From the NCBI GenBank assembly GCA_020860515.1, contig JAJBUG010000082.1, positions 1-48,318 of the forward strand: DNA of 48,318 nt, given 5' to 3'. The stretch comes from Bacteroidales bacterium (GTDB taxonomy: Bacteria; Bacteroidota; Bacteroidia; Bacteroidales; Muribaculaceae). This document shows positions 25,949-35,369 of this stretch, in pieces (the stretch's first letter is position 1; the number at the start of each line of letters is the position of its first letter). The notes beneath the pieces are model-generated. The model did no database searches. It had not been told where the DNA came from and saw only the letters and a list, made by a program, of their open reading frames with translations. The position numbers were made by a program, and so were the translations under genes.

Positions 25949-27975
25949 AAGCGCCTTTGGCTTCTGTGCCTGCCGCTCCCGCTGCGGTAGGCATTATTGG
26001 CGGGATAGTGTTGGCTCAGCAGGGGATGTGGATTGTCGGAGCCATTTTCGGAGCAGCGGCTTTTGTTGCCCTATTCTTTATGCATCGCCATTATGCCAGT
26101 TTCTTCGCATTGATGCTTTGCATTGGCTCATTATTGGCTTATGCCCACCAGCCTTGGCAGATTCCTGAAAAGTTATTCGGTGAGCGTCTACAGATTTCCG
26201 GGCAAGTGCTTGCAGCGAGCGAGCGTGATAATGGTGCCAGCCTTATTGTAGAAATCCGGGAGATTAGTCAGGTAAAGGTGCCTCCGGTAAAAGCGAGCGT
26301 GTCAACTTATCGACATGAACGCTTGCCCGAAATAGGCGCTAAGATTACTTTTAAGGGCAAAATCTCTCAGGTGCCAATTGAGCCAGCAATTCCCTATGAT
26401 GCATATCACCCAGCCTGGCTGCAACGCCAAGGCATCAATTATACCATCACATCCTATGGAGCGTTGAAGCTCCAGGATCAGCCATCATTATGGAATCGGA
26501 CTATTAATCAAGTGCGCGATGCAATGTGGAATGGCATTGCATTGTCGCCCATTGATGGTAAATGCGCATCATTTTTGGTCGCAGCAATCCTGGGAGATCG
26601 CAGTTTCTTGCTGCCAACCGACAAAGATGCCTTTCGTGCCACTGGCACAGCTCATGTGTTGGCCCTCAGTGGCTTGCATGTGGGCATAATTGCCAGTTTG
26701 CTTGGTTGGCTTGTATTTCCCTTAGGTTGGCATCGGCGCGGCTTTTACATTTCTCTGCCTATCATTATGCTTTTGGTGTGGGCTTATGCAGTGTTGACTG
26801 GAATGTCGGCATCGGTGGTGCGTGCAGCTGTGATGTTGTCGCTGGCCATGATTTGCACATTGTTTCAGCGTGGCTCCCAGCCCTTCAACGCATTGTGTGT
26901 GGCCGCTGTAATTATTTTGGCATTTGAGCCATTGCAGCTTTTTACTCCTGGATTCCAACTCACATTTTCTGCAGTGATTACATTGTTGATTTTTGTGAGA
27001 TTGATCCCTGGGAAGTTGCAGCGCAGGCCAATACTTTATTATTGCGTGATGGCCATAGTGGTGCCAGTAGCGGCCATGTTGGGTACTGGGCTGATTAGCG
27101 CCTACTATTTCCATATATTTCCATTATGGTTTTTGCTTGCCAATGTAGCGGTTGGCCTATTCGTGGGGCCAGTGCTGAGCATCGGCTTTGTGCTTATGCT
27201 ACTTACTATGGCAGGCTGGGGTCCTGAATGGCTTGGTGCGATAGAAAATTGGCTTTTTCATGCTATGGACTGGTGCATAGCATGGGTGGGCCATCTTAAT
27301 GGAGGCCTGAATACAGGATATTTTTCTGCCTGGACCTTCGTGCCATACACTCTTATGATTGTGCTTTTGGGCTTGGCTGTATATCGATACAAATGCGAGC
27401 AGCCCTATTCTATCCCATTGTCATTGGCTGCGGCATCACTGTTGATTACCATAGGGATAATGAGTTGTTGCCGTGTTGACAATGCCCCTCAGGCAGAATT
27501 AATCATAACCAATGGCAGCACCTCAGCTATAGTTCTGCGAGTGGCCGACAAGCCTTATTTCATTCCCATGTCGGATCCCTATCAATGTAAGCAAAATGTA
27601 GAAGCTCGGCTAAAAGAGTATTTGGCGATTCGATGTGACAGAGCCCACCTTTCGATTATGCCCAAAGGCGTGGAATTAGGTCCATTTTATCGCCAAGGAG
27701 ATAATTTGATAATAGGCGATAAACTGATGGCTATCTATAATAAGGCCTCAGTGCAGGAAATCAATTCATGCGCTGAGGCCGACTATGCTTTGATAGGTCC
27801 CGAATTTCGAGGATATGTGGAAGATGTGGTCGAATCCTGTCACCCCGACACACTTGTTCTTGCCGGTGAAATTTCTCCAAGCCGAACCCGACGCTTTATG
27901 CGCGAAGCAGATGAAGCTGGGTTGCCATGCATCAACCTGCTCTCGGCAGAATCCTTTGTGCGTGTTTTTCCTTGA
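25945..27975 (+). CDS. comEC: ComEC/Rec2 family DNA-uptake channel protein
   Basis: About 676 aa inner-membrane protein. A short N-terminal membrane segment, a soluble OB-like region (LQISGQVLAASERDNGASLI), then the Competence-domain core of about 9 hydrophobic helices with the signature GTAHVLALSGLHVGI (~235-249). ComEC carries single-stranded DNA into the cytoplasm. The C-terminal ~180 residues lack the HxHxDH metallo-beta-lactamase motif of Gram-positive ComEC, as is common in this phylum. No ATG lies near the start; TTG 25945 overlaps the aroE TGA and is preferred over TTG 25921. It ends directly against the convergent nhaA stop. Confidence 0.88.
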   Translation: MKAPLASVPAAPAAVGIIGGIVLAQQGMWIVGAIFGAAAFVALFFMHRHYASFFALMLCIGSLLAYAHQPWQIPEKLFGERLQISGQVLAASERDNGASLIVEIREISQVKVPPVKASVSTYRHERLPEIGAKITFKGKISQVPIEPAIPYDAYHPAWLQRQGINYTITSYGALKLQDQPSLWNRTINQVRDAMWNGIALSPIDGKCASFLVAAILGDRSFLLPTDKDAFRATGTAHVLALSGLHVGIIASLLGWLVFPLGWHRRGFYISLPIIMLLVWAYAVLTGMSASVVRAAVMLSLAMICTLFQRGSQPFNALCVAAVIILAFEPLQLFTPGFQLTFSAVITLLIFVRLIPGKLQRRPILYYCVMAIVVPVAAMLGTGLISAYYFHIFPLWFLLANVAVGLFVGPVLSIGFVLMLLTMAGWGPEWLGAIENWLFHAMDWCIAWVGHLNGGLNTGYFSAWTFVPYTLMIVLLGLAVYRYKCEQPYSIPLSLAAASLLITIGIMSCCRVDNAPQAELIITNGSTSAIVLRVADKPYFIPMSDPYQCKQNVEARLKEYLAIRCDRAHLSIMPKGVELGPFYRQGDNLIIGDKLMAIYNKASVQEINSCAEADYALIGPEFRGYVEDVVESCHPDTLVLAGEISPSRTRRFMREADEAGLPCINLLSAESFVRVFP

Positions 27976-29427
27976 TTATTCTTCTGGCTCAGCTACATCG
28001 GGGGCAGCATTGTGTGGCAAACTGTAGTGGAGCCATACGAAGCCTCCGACGCCAGCCAAGAGCGAACCCACCACAATGCCCAACTTGGCATGTGACAGAA
28101 GCTCGGCTTGCGCTGGGTCTCCTCCGAACGAAAGAGTAGCGATAAACAGCGACACTGTAAATCCAATGCCACCAAGCAATGCTATGGAAGCCATCATGTT
28201 CCAGCTGCTGTGCGCAGGCATTGGAGCCACTTTCAGCTTCACAGCGCCCCACGAGAAAAGGAAAATTCCTAAGAATTTGCCCACAACCAAGCCTACGATT
28301 ATTGCCAAGGAGATGCCTTCGACCACTGCAGCCGGATTCATGTCGAGCAGGTAAATCCCTGCGTTGGCGAATGCGAATAACGGCAGGATGAAGAAATTGA
28401 CAATAGGGTGAAGCGAGTCTTCGAGGTCCTGAAGCGGCGAAATCACTTTATCCGAAGCCGACTCTACCTCTTTCAGCCAGTTGAGTTGGTCTTTGGTAAG
28501 AATTGACTTGCGAGTGAGCATTTCATCATCTTCACCTCGGAAATGACCAATTGCAGTGCGGATTTGCTTAATATATTTCTTTGGAGCAAATACCGGAGTA
28601 GCTGGCACGCAAAATGCAACCAGCACGCCTGCAATCGTAGGGTGTATGCCCGAATTAAGGAACAAGAACCATACCACGCCTCCAATCGTGAGATAAAACA
28701 CCTTGCTCTTGATATGCATCCAGGAACCCAGCAACAGCACGCCCAAAAGAATCGCAGCATATATTATCAGCATCCCATCAATGCCGTGAGAATAGAACGC
28801 TGCAATCACCACAATGCCTCCAATATCGTCAACCACAGCCAGAGTGGTAAGGAAAATCTTGAGCGACAGTGGCACTCGGCTGCCAAGCATAGCCAATACG
28901 CCAAGGGAAAATGCAATATCAGTAGCCATCGGAATTGCTGCGCCATCCACATAATCAGTGCCATTGGCAAAGATGAAAAATAGCAGCACAGGAATTGCCA
29001 TGCCTCCTATCGCCCCCAGGATTGGAAGGAGGGCTTGCTTGAATGATGATAACTCGCCCACCAACACCTCACGCTTAATTTCCAAGCCGATTGTAAAGAA
29101 AAATATTGCCATCAATGCGTCGTTGATAAATGCCAGCAAGTCCATGGCATGGCCATGATGGCTGAAAAGATTGAAACTGCCAATCTGCAGCCTTACCTCC
29201 TGGTCCCAGAAATCAAAATACAGATTATTGAGCCCCGGAATATTGGCCACTATCAGAGCCAGCACAGTGGCTGCAATCAGCACATTGCCGCCGCTTGCAT
29301 GGCGGCGCAAAGCTTGACGCGCAGCGAAAAACACTCGATGCGGCAGAGGATGGGGCTGTTCGTGGAGTTCAAAGCGCGGTGCGCGCTTGGGCTTAAGTGC
29401 CTTTATAGTGTGTTCCCTCGTTTCCAT
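27976..29427 (-). CDS. nhaA: Na+/H+ antiporter NhaA
   Basis: 483 aa, about 12 transmembrane helices. The ion-binding aspartates are visible: ATDIAFSLGVLAMLGSRVP (equivalent of E. coli D133) and AVVDDIGG (equivalents of D163/D164). Exchanges Na+ for H+ for salt and pH homeostasis. It is longer than E. coli NhaA (388 aa): a ~45-residue charged cytoplasmic N-terminus with an HEQPHPLPHR stretch and a ~40-residue insertion between the halves. The gene ends next to comEC with no gap. Upstream, priA ends 53 nt away. Confidence 0.95.
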   Translation of the reverse strand: METREHTIKALKPKRAPRFELHEQPHPLPHRVFFAARQALRRHASGGNVLIAATVLALIVANIPGLNNLYFDFWDQEVRLQIGSFNLFSHHGHAMDLLAFINDALMAIFFFTIGLEIKREVLVGELSSFKQALLPILGAIGGMAIPVLLFFIFANGTDYVDGAAIPMATDIAFSLGVLAMLGSRVPLSLKIFLTTLAVVDDIGGIVVIAAFYSHGIDGMLIIYAAILLGVLLLGSWMHIKSKVFYLTIGGVVWFLFLNSGIHPTIAGVLVAFCVPATPVFAPKKYIKQIRTAIGHFRGEDDEMLTRKSILTKDQLNWLKEVESASDKVISPLQDLEDSLHPIVNFFILPLFAFANAGIYLLDMNPAAVVEGISLAIIVGLVVGKFLGIFLFSWGAVKLKVAPMPAHSSWNMMASIALLGGIGFTVSLFIATLSFGGDPAQAELLSHAKLGIVVGSLLAGVGGFVWLHYSLPHNAAPDVAEPEE

Positions 29428-29480
29428 AGTTGATGCTTTTGTTACTATAATAGAAACACCTAACTAAGAAAAAGGTTTCG

Positions 29481-31958
29481 TTAATATGGATCAACGTCGT
29501 AATTGAGCATCATCGAGCGCATAGCAGGATTTGAAGCGTTGAGGCTCCCTTGCAATTCACGCAGAATATCTTTGATTTTTTTCATCGACGCATTCAGCTC
29601 AAATTTGAGCATAATCTGCCTCAGATACATGCTTTGCACCCTGGCAACGGGCGGTTTGGTGGGGCCGTACACTCTGTTTCCAAATAATTCTCGCAATCGG
29701 GTGGAATATATCAAGGCCAAGTTGTCGAGTTCGCGCTCGTTGCGATGCTTGAGATTGATATACACAAGCCTTGTGAACGGAGGATAGCCGTAAGCTTGTC
29801 GTTCAGCAAGCTCATGTTGGTAGTATCCCTGATAATCGTGGTTCTCAACGAATTTGATTATCGGGTGCTCAGGTTCGCGAGTTTGCACCAGCACCAAGCC
29901 CGTTTCTTCCCTTCGCCCTGCACGACCTGAAACTTGTTCGAGCATATTGAAAGCTCGTTCGTTGCTGCGGAAGTCAGGATAATTGATAAGAGCATCAGCA
30001 TTCATCACCCCTACTACCGACACATTGCCGAAGTCAAGCCCTTTAGTAACCATCTGAGTGCCCACCAAAATGTCGGACTTATGTTCGGAAAATTGTTCGA
30101 TAATATCGCTGTAACTGCTTTTATTGCGAGTGCTGTCGAGATCCATCCGCAACACCTTGCGATTTTGGAAAATTTCTTCCACTTCGTCCTCAATGCGTTC
30201 GGTTCCGTACCCTACTACGTCAATTGTAGCGCTTTGGCACACTGGGCATGTTTCGGGATAAGAATAATGAGTGCCGCAGTAATGGCACACCAGGCTCTGG
30301 CTTGCCTTATGGTAAGTAAGCGACACATCACAGTATTTGCACTTGGGTATGTACTGGCACTGCCGGCATAATGCATGAGGCGCAAACCCACGACGATTGT
30401 GAAAAATAATTGCCTGTTTGCCCTCAGTCATGGCATTGCCGACAGCCTCGATCATTCTCGGCGAAAAGGACCCTCGCATCACCCGCTTCTTCCACTCTTT
30501 CCCCAGGTCGATAACTTCGATTCTTGGTATCTGTGCTCCTTGAAAGCGTTCGGTGAGTGTCACCAAGCCATATTTGCCCGTCGTTGCTTTGTAGTAAGTT
30601 TCGATTGCTGGCGTGGCGCTTCCGAGCAGGGTCTTGGCTCCATGCATGTGAGCCAGCATGATTGCGCTGTCGCGGGCATTGTAGCGCGGAGCTGGGTCAA
30701 ACTGTTTGTAACTTTGGTCATGCTCTTCATCCACCACTACAAGTCCGAGTTTGGCAAATGGCAAAAACACTGCCGAGCGCGCTCCTACCACCACCAATGG
30801 CTCGTTGGAATGAAGCAGTCGATTCCATATTTCTACTCTTTCGTTGTCGGAGAATTTGGAATGGTACACCACCAATCTGTTGCCAAAAAATTCTTTTAGG
30901 CGAGCCGTAAGCTGGGTGGTCAGGGCAATTTCTGGCACTAAGTATAGCACCTGGTTGCCTTGGCGCAGCACATGGTCGATAGCGTGGGCATATACCTCGG
31001 TCTTGCCGCTGCTGGTGACACCATGCAGCAATACTATTCCTTTGTCTCGAAAAGCTTGGTGCACATCGCTTAGGGCTTGCTGCTGAGCTTCGGATAGTTG
31101 CGGCAAAGCAGCGCACTCCACCTCGGCCATGCCAAATCGAGAGATCTCGCGGGTATAACGTTCGATCAGCCCTTTATCTACCATGGCTTTAAGGATAGTA
31201 GATGTGACCCCACTGCGTTCGAGCAGCAGGGTCTGTGGCACCTCAGTCACCAACTTGTTGCGATTGTTGAACTGGCTGAGTTGGAGCAGCGTCATAAGGA
31301 GTTTTTCCTGCTTCGGCGCACCCTTTACAGCCGCAAAGGCAGCTTGCATGGCTTCATCATCGCCTCGCTTGAAAGCCACGCGCACGCATTTTTCCTTCTT
31401 AGCACGGAATTTTTCTACCAAAGTTTCGGAAATGATGGCAGCGCCCTTCTCTACCATCTTTTGCATCAGCACCGGTATGCTCTTGAAACCAGTCTCCTTT
31501 TCGATATCTTTGGCCGAAAGTTTGCCCTTTGTGGAAAGCAATTGGTACACCATTACTTCCCGCTCGGTAAGCGAACCCAAATCCTCGGCATCAAAATCCG
31601 GATTAACCTCCATTTGGGTTTCACTCTCAATCTTCAGGCCGCTCGGAATTGCAGCCTTGTACACATCGCCAATCGAGCATAGATAATAATCGGCCAACCA
31701 TTCCCAGAATTTCAATTGTGGATGGCGCACAATTGGCAATCGGTCGAGCACATGCAGCACCTCTTTCACTTGATACTCTCGCGGCGCCACCGGTGCAAAG
31801 CCTGTCACAATGCCAGTGTAAAATTTTCTTTTGCCAAAGGGCACAATCACTCGGCTGCCCATGCTCACTTGCTGAGCCATTGCCTCGGGCAAGCTGTAGG
31901 TGAATGTCCCGCCTAATGGCAGCGGCAACACCACTTCGACAAAAGAATTAGGTATCAT
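29481..31958 (-). CDS. priA: Primosomal replication restart helicase PriA (N')
   Basis: 825 aa. N-terminal 3'-DNA-binding domain (VEVVLPLPLGGTFTYSLPE), helicase lobe with Walker A GVTSSGKTEVY (~315-325), the DEEHD box, and a two-zinc cysteine cluster (CRQCQYIPKCKYCDVSL and CHYCGTHYSYPETCPVC) inserted before helicase motif V. It reloads the replicative helicase at stalled forks. Start MIPNSFVEV fits the family. It follows the LptF/G-type gene by 86 nt. Confidence 0.96.
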   Translation of the reverse strand: MIPNSFVEVVLPLPLGGTFTYSLPEAMAQQVSMGSRVIVPFGKRKFYTGIVTGFAPVAPREYQVKEVLHVLDRLPIVRHPQLKFWEWLADYYLCSIGDVYKAAIPSGLKIESETQMEVNPDFDAEDLGSLTEREVMVYQLLSTKGKLSAKDIEKETGFKSIPVLMQKMVEKGAAIISETLVEKFRAKKEKCVRVAFKRGDDEAMQAAFAAVKGAPKQEKLLMTLLQLSQFNNRNKLVTEVPQTLLLERSGVTSTILKAMVDKGLIERYTREISRFGMAEVECAALPQLSEAQQQALSDVHQAFRDKGIVLLHGVTSSGKTEVYAHAIDHVLRQGNQVLYLVPEIALTTQLTARLKEFFGNRLVVYHSKFSDNERVEIWNRLLHSNEPLVVVGARSAVFLPFAKLGLVVVDEEHDQSYKQFDPAPRYNARDSAIMLAHMHGAKTLLGSATPAIETYYKATTGKYGLVTLTERFQGAQIPRIEVIDLGKEWKKRVMRGSFSPRMIEAVGNAMTEGKQAIIFHNRRGFAPHALCRQCQYIPKCKYCDVSLTYHKASQSLVCHYCGTHYSYPETCPVCQSATIDVVGYGTERIEDEVEEIFQNRKVLRMDLDSTRNKSSYSDIIEQFSEHKSDILVGTQMVTKGLDFGNVSVVGVMNADALINYPDFRSNERAFNMLEQVSGRAGRREETGLVLVQTREPEHPIIKFVENHDYQGYYQHELAERQAYGYPPFTRLVYINLKHRNERELDNLALIYSTRLRELFGNRVYGPTKPPVARVQSMYLRQIMLKFELNASMKKIKDILRELQGSLNASNPAMRSMMLNYDVDPY

Positions 31959-32044
31959 TGAGTTTTAAGTTTTCGGATTTCGGGTAAGCGGAAAAGCGGA
32001 AAATCGAACGGCTGACGCACTTGTCATTTTTCACCAATCACTTA

Positions 32045-33118
32045 CTAACTGTGGTTGAGCCTGCGGTAAAGGATTATCGCTATTATCGTGTAGAGAAGAT
32101 TAGGAATCCACATGGCTATCAGTGGAGATGTCAGGCCCGAACGCGCAAAGGTTTGCGTGATGGTCATAAACAAGATGTAGCTGAAGCTTAGCACCAGGCC
32201 TATGCCAATATTAAGGCCCATGCCCCCTTTTACTTTCTTGGCCGACAGAGCCATTCCGATGATAGTAAGTATAAATGCGGCCGCTGTCATGGCATAGCGC
32301 CGGTGATATTCGATTTGGAAGTTTTGGATGTTGCCCACTCCTCGCTTGATTTGGCGGTCGATGTATGTAGCCAAGGCTGGGGTGGTCATGGTCTCTTGGT
32401 CGTTTTTGGAAATCAAGAAGTCGCGTGGCTCAAAGGGTATCATGGTGTCGATTTGGTTTCCCTTGCGGATTACTTCCTTTTCACCCTCGAAGTCACGGAT
32501 TACATAGTTGCGAGCTTTCCACAGATATAAGGTGTCCCATTGTATTGATTGTGCAGTCATGCGCGACACCAGGCGCTTTTCATCGTCGAAGGATTCAAGC
32601 GAAAATCTCGAGCCTGTCTTGGTGGCTTTGTTGTAATTGCTCATGTAGGCTATTTCGCCCGGAGCAACCATCAGCATGATGTTGCTTCCATAATCCACAG
32701 CCTTGTTTTTTACATAAGTATTCTGATAATCAATTCGTTTTACATTGGCGGGGGGGATTATGTAAGCATCCAGCACAAATGTTGCAGCTGCAATTACGGC
32801 TGCCGACAGCAAGTAGGGCCTTAGCAATCGCCAATAACTGATTCCAGCCGCCAGCATGGCAATGATTTCGCTATTGCCAGCCATTTTCGACGTGAAAAAG
32901 ATTACCGCAATAAAGGTGAACAGAGGCGAAAACTGATTGGCAAAGTAAGGCAGGAAGTTGACATAATAATCCACAATCGTGGCATGGAGCGGAGCTTTCA
33001 AGAAAGCATCGAGCTTCTCATTGATGTCGAACATGACAACAATTGCCAGCAACAGCAGAATGGCAAACACATAGGTGCCCAGAAACTTCTTTATAATATA
33101 CCAATCAATTATCTTCAA
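32045..33118 (-). CDS. LptF/LptG family permease
   Basis: 357 aa. The N-terminus IIDWYIIKKFLGTYVFAILL is the YjgP/YjgQ signature. Six membrane helices are arranged three (15-110), a ~150-residue periplasmic beta-jellyroll segment (SRFSLESFDDEKRLVSRMTA), then three. LptF and LptG form the inner-membrane channel of the LPS export ABC transporter with LptB2. Which of the two this is cannot be decided, and the partner is not adjacent. It lies downstream of tgt across a 14-bp repeat array. Confidence 0.9.
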   Translation of the reverse strand: MKIIDWYIIKKFLGTYVFAILLLLAIVVMFDINEKLDAFLKAPLHATIVDYYVNFLPYFANQFSPLFTFIAVIFFTSKMAGNSEIIAMLAAGISYWRLLRPYLLSAAVIAAATFVLDAYIIPPANVKRIDYQNTYVKNKAVDYGSNIMLMVAPGEIAYMSNYNKATKTGSRFSLESFDDEKRLVSRMTAQSIQWDTLYLWKARNYVIRDFEGEKEVIRKGNQIDTMIPFEPRDFLISKNDQETMTTPALATYIDRQIKRGVGNIQNFQIEYHRRYAMTAAAFILTIIGMALSAKKVKGGMGLNIGIGLVLSFSYILFMTITQTFARSGLTSPLIAMWIPNLLYTIIAIILYRRLNHS

Positions 33119-33138
33119 ATCTTAGGGTTTCGTTTTTC

Positions 33139-33222
33139 GTTTTACGTGTTTCGTTTTACGTGTTTCGTTTTACGTGTTTCGTTTTACGTGTTTCGTTTTA
33201 CGTGTTTCGATTTACGTGTTTC
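33139..33222 (-). repeat. Six tandem 14-bp units (GTTTTACGTGTTTC on the plus strand)
   Basis: Five identical units and one with GA for GT at the start (33209-33222), total 84 bp, almost filling the 106-bp space between tgt and the LptF/G gene. On the transcribed strand the unit reads GAAACACGTAAAAC. No spacers, so not CRISPR. Confidence 0.92.
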
Positions 33223-33224
33223 GA

Positions 33225-34355
33225 TTATAGCCTTACGGATAGGGAATCGATCATTTCGGCTTTCCATGAGGCGAAGTCGCCTAAAATAATATGGCGGCGC
33301 GCCTCCTTTACGAGCCAAAGATAGAATGCAAGATTATGGATTGAAGCTATCTCCAAGGCCAGCAATTCGTTGGCTATGAAGAGATGGCGCACATAAGCCT
33401 TGCTATAAGCGCGGTCAACGAATGATGGTCCGTCCTCCTGAAGTGGTGAGAAATCATCAGCCCACTTTTTATTGCGCATATTCATCACGCCATGACGCGT
33501 AAAGAGCATGCCATTTCGTCCGTTGCGCGTTGGCATCACACAATCCATCATATCCACTCCTCGGTCAATAGCCTCAAGGATATTGATCGGAGTGCCTACG
33601 CCCATCAGATACCTTGGCTTATCGGCTGGCAGGATTTCATTCACAACCTCGATCATCTCGTACATCGTCTCTGCTGGTTCGCCCACCGCCAGGCCGCCAA
33701 TGGCATTGCCAGCGGCTCCAAGCGCGGCCACATGCCGAGCCGATTCACGGCGCAGGTCGGGATAGGTGCAGCCCTGCACGATAGGGAAATAAGCCTGGTC
33801 GTAACCATAAAGCCCTTCGGTCTCAGTGTAGCGCTTCCATCCTCGGTCGAGCCAGCGCAGGGTCAAGTCCAGAGATTTGCGTGCATAGTCGTAATCACTC
33901 TGGCCCGGCGGACACTCATCGAGCGCCATCATGATGTCGCTGCCGATTGCTCGCTGCAAGTCCACCACCCCCTCGGGCGTGAACAGATGCTTAGAACCGT
34001 CGATATGGCTGCGAAAATGCGCGCCTTCCTCGGTAAGTTTGCGATTTTCACTTAATGAGAACACCTGAAAGCCGCCGCTATCCGTGAGGATTGGGCGGTC
34101 CCAGCCGTTGAACTTATGCAATCCTCCAGCCTTTTGCAAAATTTCCACACCCGGGCGCAGATACAGGTGATAGGTGTTGCCAAGGATAATTTGGGCCCCG
34201 ATGTCATCTTTAAGGTCACGCATGTGCACAGCCTTCACGCTTCCCACCGTGCCCACAGGCATGAAAATAGGAGTTTCTATCTCACCATGTGCTGTAGTGA
34301 TTAGGCCAGCGCGAGCTTGTGTCCCAGGCGCATTTGCAATTAGCTGGAAGTCCAT
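33225..34355 (-). CDS. tgt: tRNA-guanine transglycosylase
   Basis: 376 aa TIM-barrel enzyme that exchanges G34 for the queuine precursor in GUN-anticodon tRNAs. The general base is D92 (TDSGGFQVFSL), substrate loop GGLAVGEP, and nucleophile D271 (DCVMPTRNGRNG). The zinc site looks lost: where E. coli has C302-x-C304-x2-C307 the aligned residues are G309, S311 and D314, while the histidine ligand is kept as H340 (ASIHNL). All catalytic residues remain, so it should be active. It starts 3 nt after the upstream nucleotidyltransferase gene. Confidence 0.95.
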   Translation of the reverse strand: MDFQLIANAPGTQARAGLITTAHGEIETPIFMPVGTVGSVKAVHMRDLKDDIGAQIILGNTYHLYLRPGVEILQKAGGLHKFNGWDRPILTDSGGFQVFSLSENRKLTEEGAHFRSHIDGSKHLFTPEGVVDLQRAIGSDIMMALDECPPGQSDYDYARKSLDLTLRWLDRGWKRYTETEGLYGYDQAYFPIVQGCTYPDLRRESARHVAALGAAGNAIGGLAVGEPAETMYEMIEVVNEILPADKPRYLMGVGTPINILEAIDRGVDMMDCVMPTRNGRNGMLFTRHGVMNMRNKKWADDFSPLQEDGPSFVDRAYSKAYVRHLFIANELLALEIASIHNLAFYLWLVKEARRHIILGDFASWKAEMIDSLSVRL

Positions 34356-34358
34356 TGG

Positions 34359-35258
34359 TTAAAACATTTTTTCAGGATAAACTCCCTTAGCGTGCATCTC
34401 AGCTAATTTGGCCACTACTCCGGGGCGATCCTCGGGATAGGTCACCCCAAACCATTGCGAGGTAGTGCCAAGCACATCCACCACCTTCTTGCCTTGCTTG
34501 ATCAGCAAGTCAACTGAGGTAGGAATGTAAAATTCGCTCTTCAGTTCAGTGCCACGAGCCTTTAGAAAATCCAGGAATTGCTCCTCTACATGCTCGAAGA
34601 AATCAGGCTGCAATCCCCAGAAATTCATCGACACAGGGGTCTTGGGGTCAAGGCGTTGTTCCTTGCCATTTTCATCGGTGAAATTGATGTTGCGGTCCTT
34701 ATCGTAGGCAATTGCGGTGCGCTCCACCACGTCGGTGAGGTGGCCATTTTCATCCACTGTGCAAACGCCACGGCTTACGCTACCGCTCTCGCTCATTGTG
34801 TTGCCCACTTGGAAGCCCACCATCGAATAGTTGTCAGTTGGGTTCTGCAGATATTTTGCCAGTACCTCGAATGCGTCGCGTCCGTAGAAGTCGTCGGCAT
34901 TGATCACGGCGAATGGCTCTTTCACCACATTGCGAGCGGCGCGGATAGCATGTGATGTGCCCCAAGGCTTTACGCGACCCTCGGGCACAGTGAATCCTTC
35001 GGGCAAATCGTCGATGCTCTGGAAGGCTACCTCCACTGGCACATGGCCCTTGTATTTGCTGAGTATTTTTTCGTTGAAATCTTTCTCAAAGTCTTTGCGG
35101 ATTACAAAAACCACCTTGCCGAATCCGGCGCGAATTGCATCATAGATGCTGTAATCCATGATAGTTTGGCCTTGTGGCCCCACTCCATCAAGCTGCTTCA
35201 GGCCTCCGTAACGGCTGCCCATGCCAGCTGCAAGCACTAAAAGTGTAGGTTTGATCAT
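34359..35258 (-). CDS. Sugar nucleotidyltransferase (NTP_transferase family)
   Basis: 299 aa. The nucleotide loop LAAGMGSRYGGLKQLDGVGP is at ~8-27, and INADDFYG is the metal-binding aspartate motif. It belongs to the glucose-1-phosphate thymidylyl/uridylyltransferase superfamily, but the closer Bacteroidota group has no assigned sugar. The C-terminal region (FYIPTSVDLLIKQGKKVVDV) resembles GalU-type enzymes. It heads the transcript with tgt, the repeat array and the permease; it has a -7 element at 35281. Confidence 0.85.
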   Translation of the reverse strand: MIKPTLLVLAAGMGSRYGGLKQLDGVGPQGQTIMDYSIYDAIRAGFGKVVFVIRKDFEKDFNEKILSKYKGHVPVEVAFQSIDDLPEGFTVPEGRVKPWGTSHAIRAARNVVKEPFAVINADDFYGRDAFEVLAKYLQNPTDNYSMVGFQVGNTMSESGSVSRGVCTVDENGHLTDVVERTAIAYDKDRNINFTDENGKEQRLDPKTPVSMNFWGLQPDFFEHVEEQFLDFLKARGTELKSEFYIPTSVDLLIKQGKKVVDVLGTTSQWFGVTYPEDRPGVVAKLAEMHAKGVYPEKMF

Positions 35259-35280
35259 AACTATTATTGTTTTGCGACTG

Positions 35281-35288
35281 CAAAGTTA
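35281..35288 (-). promoter_or_regulatory. -7 promoter element for the nucleotidyltransferase-tgt unit
   Basis: TAACTTTG on the minus strand, 23 nt before ATG 35258. No clear -33 box; the CACGGAG repeat copy lies just upstream. Confidence 0.55.
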
Positions 35289-35304
35289 CTAATTTTTTCT
35301 TAAA

Positions 35305-35334
35305 TCACCACTGAGACACGGAGAACACGGAGAA
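35305..35334 (+). repeat. Single diverged copy of the CACGGAGACACGGAG repeat
   Basis: Reads TCACCACTGAGACACGGAG then AACACGGAGAA; it differs from the units at 410-492 at only a few positions. It lies upstream of the promoter of the nucleotidyltransferase gene. Confidence 0.75.
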
Positions 35335-35369
35335 ATATTTTTCTGAACTTCTCAAGGTGACACATAAAA

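Noticed and set aside
33139..33222. CRISPR-like periodic repeats
   Set aside because: 14-bp units directly abutting, without spacers or cas genes.
32984..33289. ORF of 101 codons with repeating FYVFRFTCF
   Set aside because: Translation of the 14-bp tandem repeat on the non-coding strand, overlapping tgt and the permease gene.
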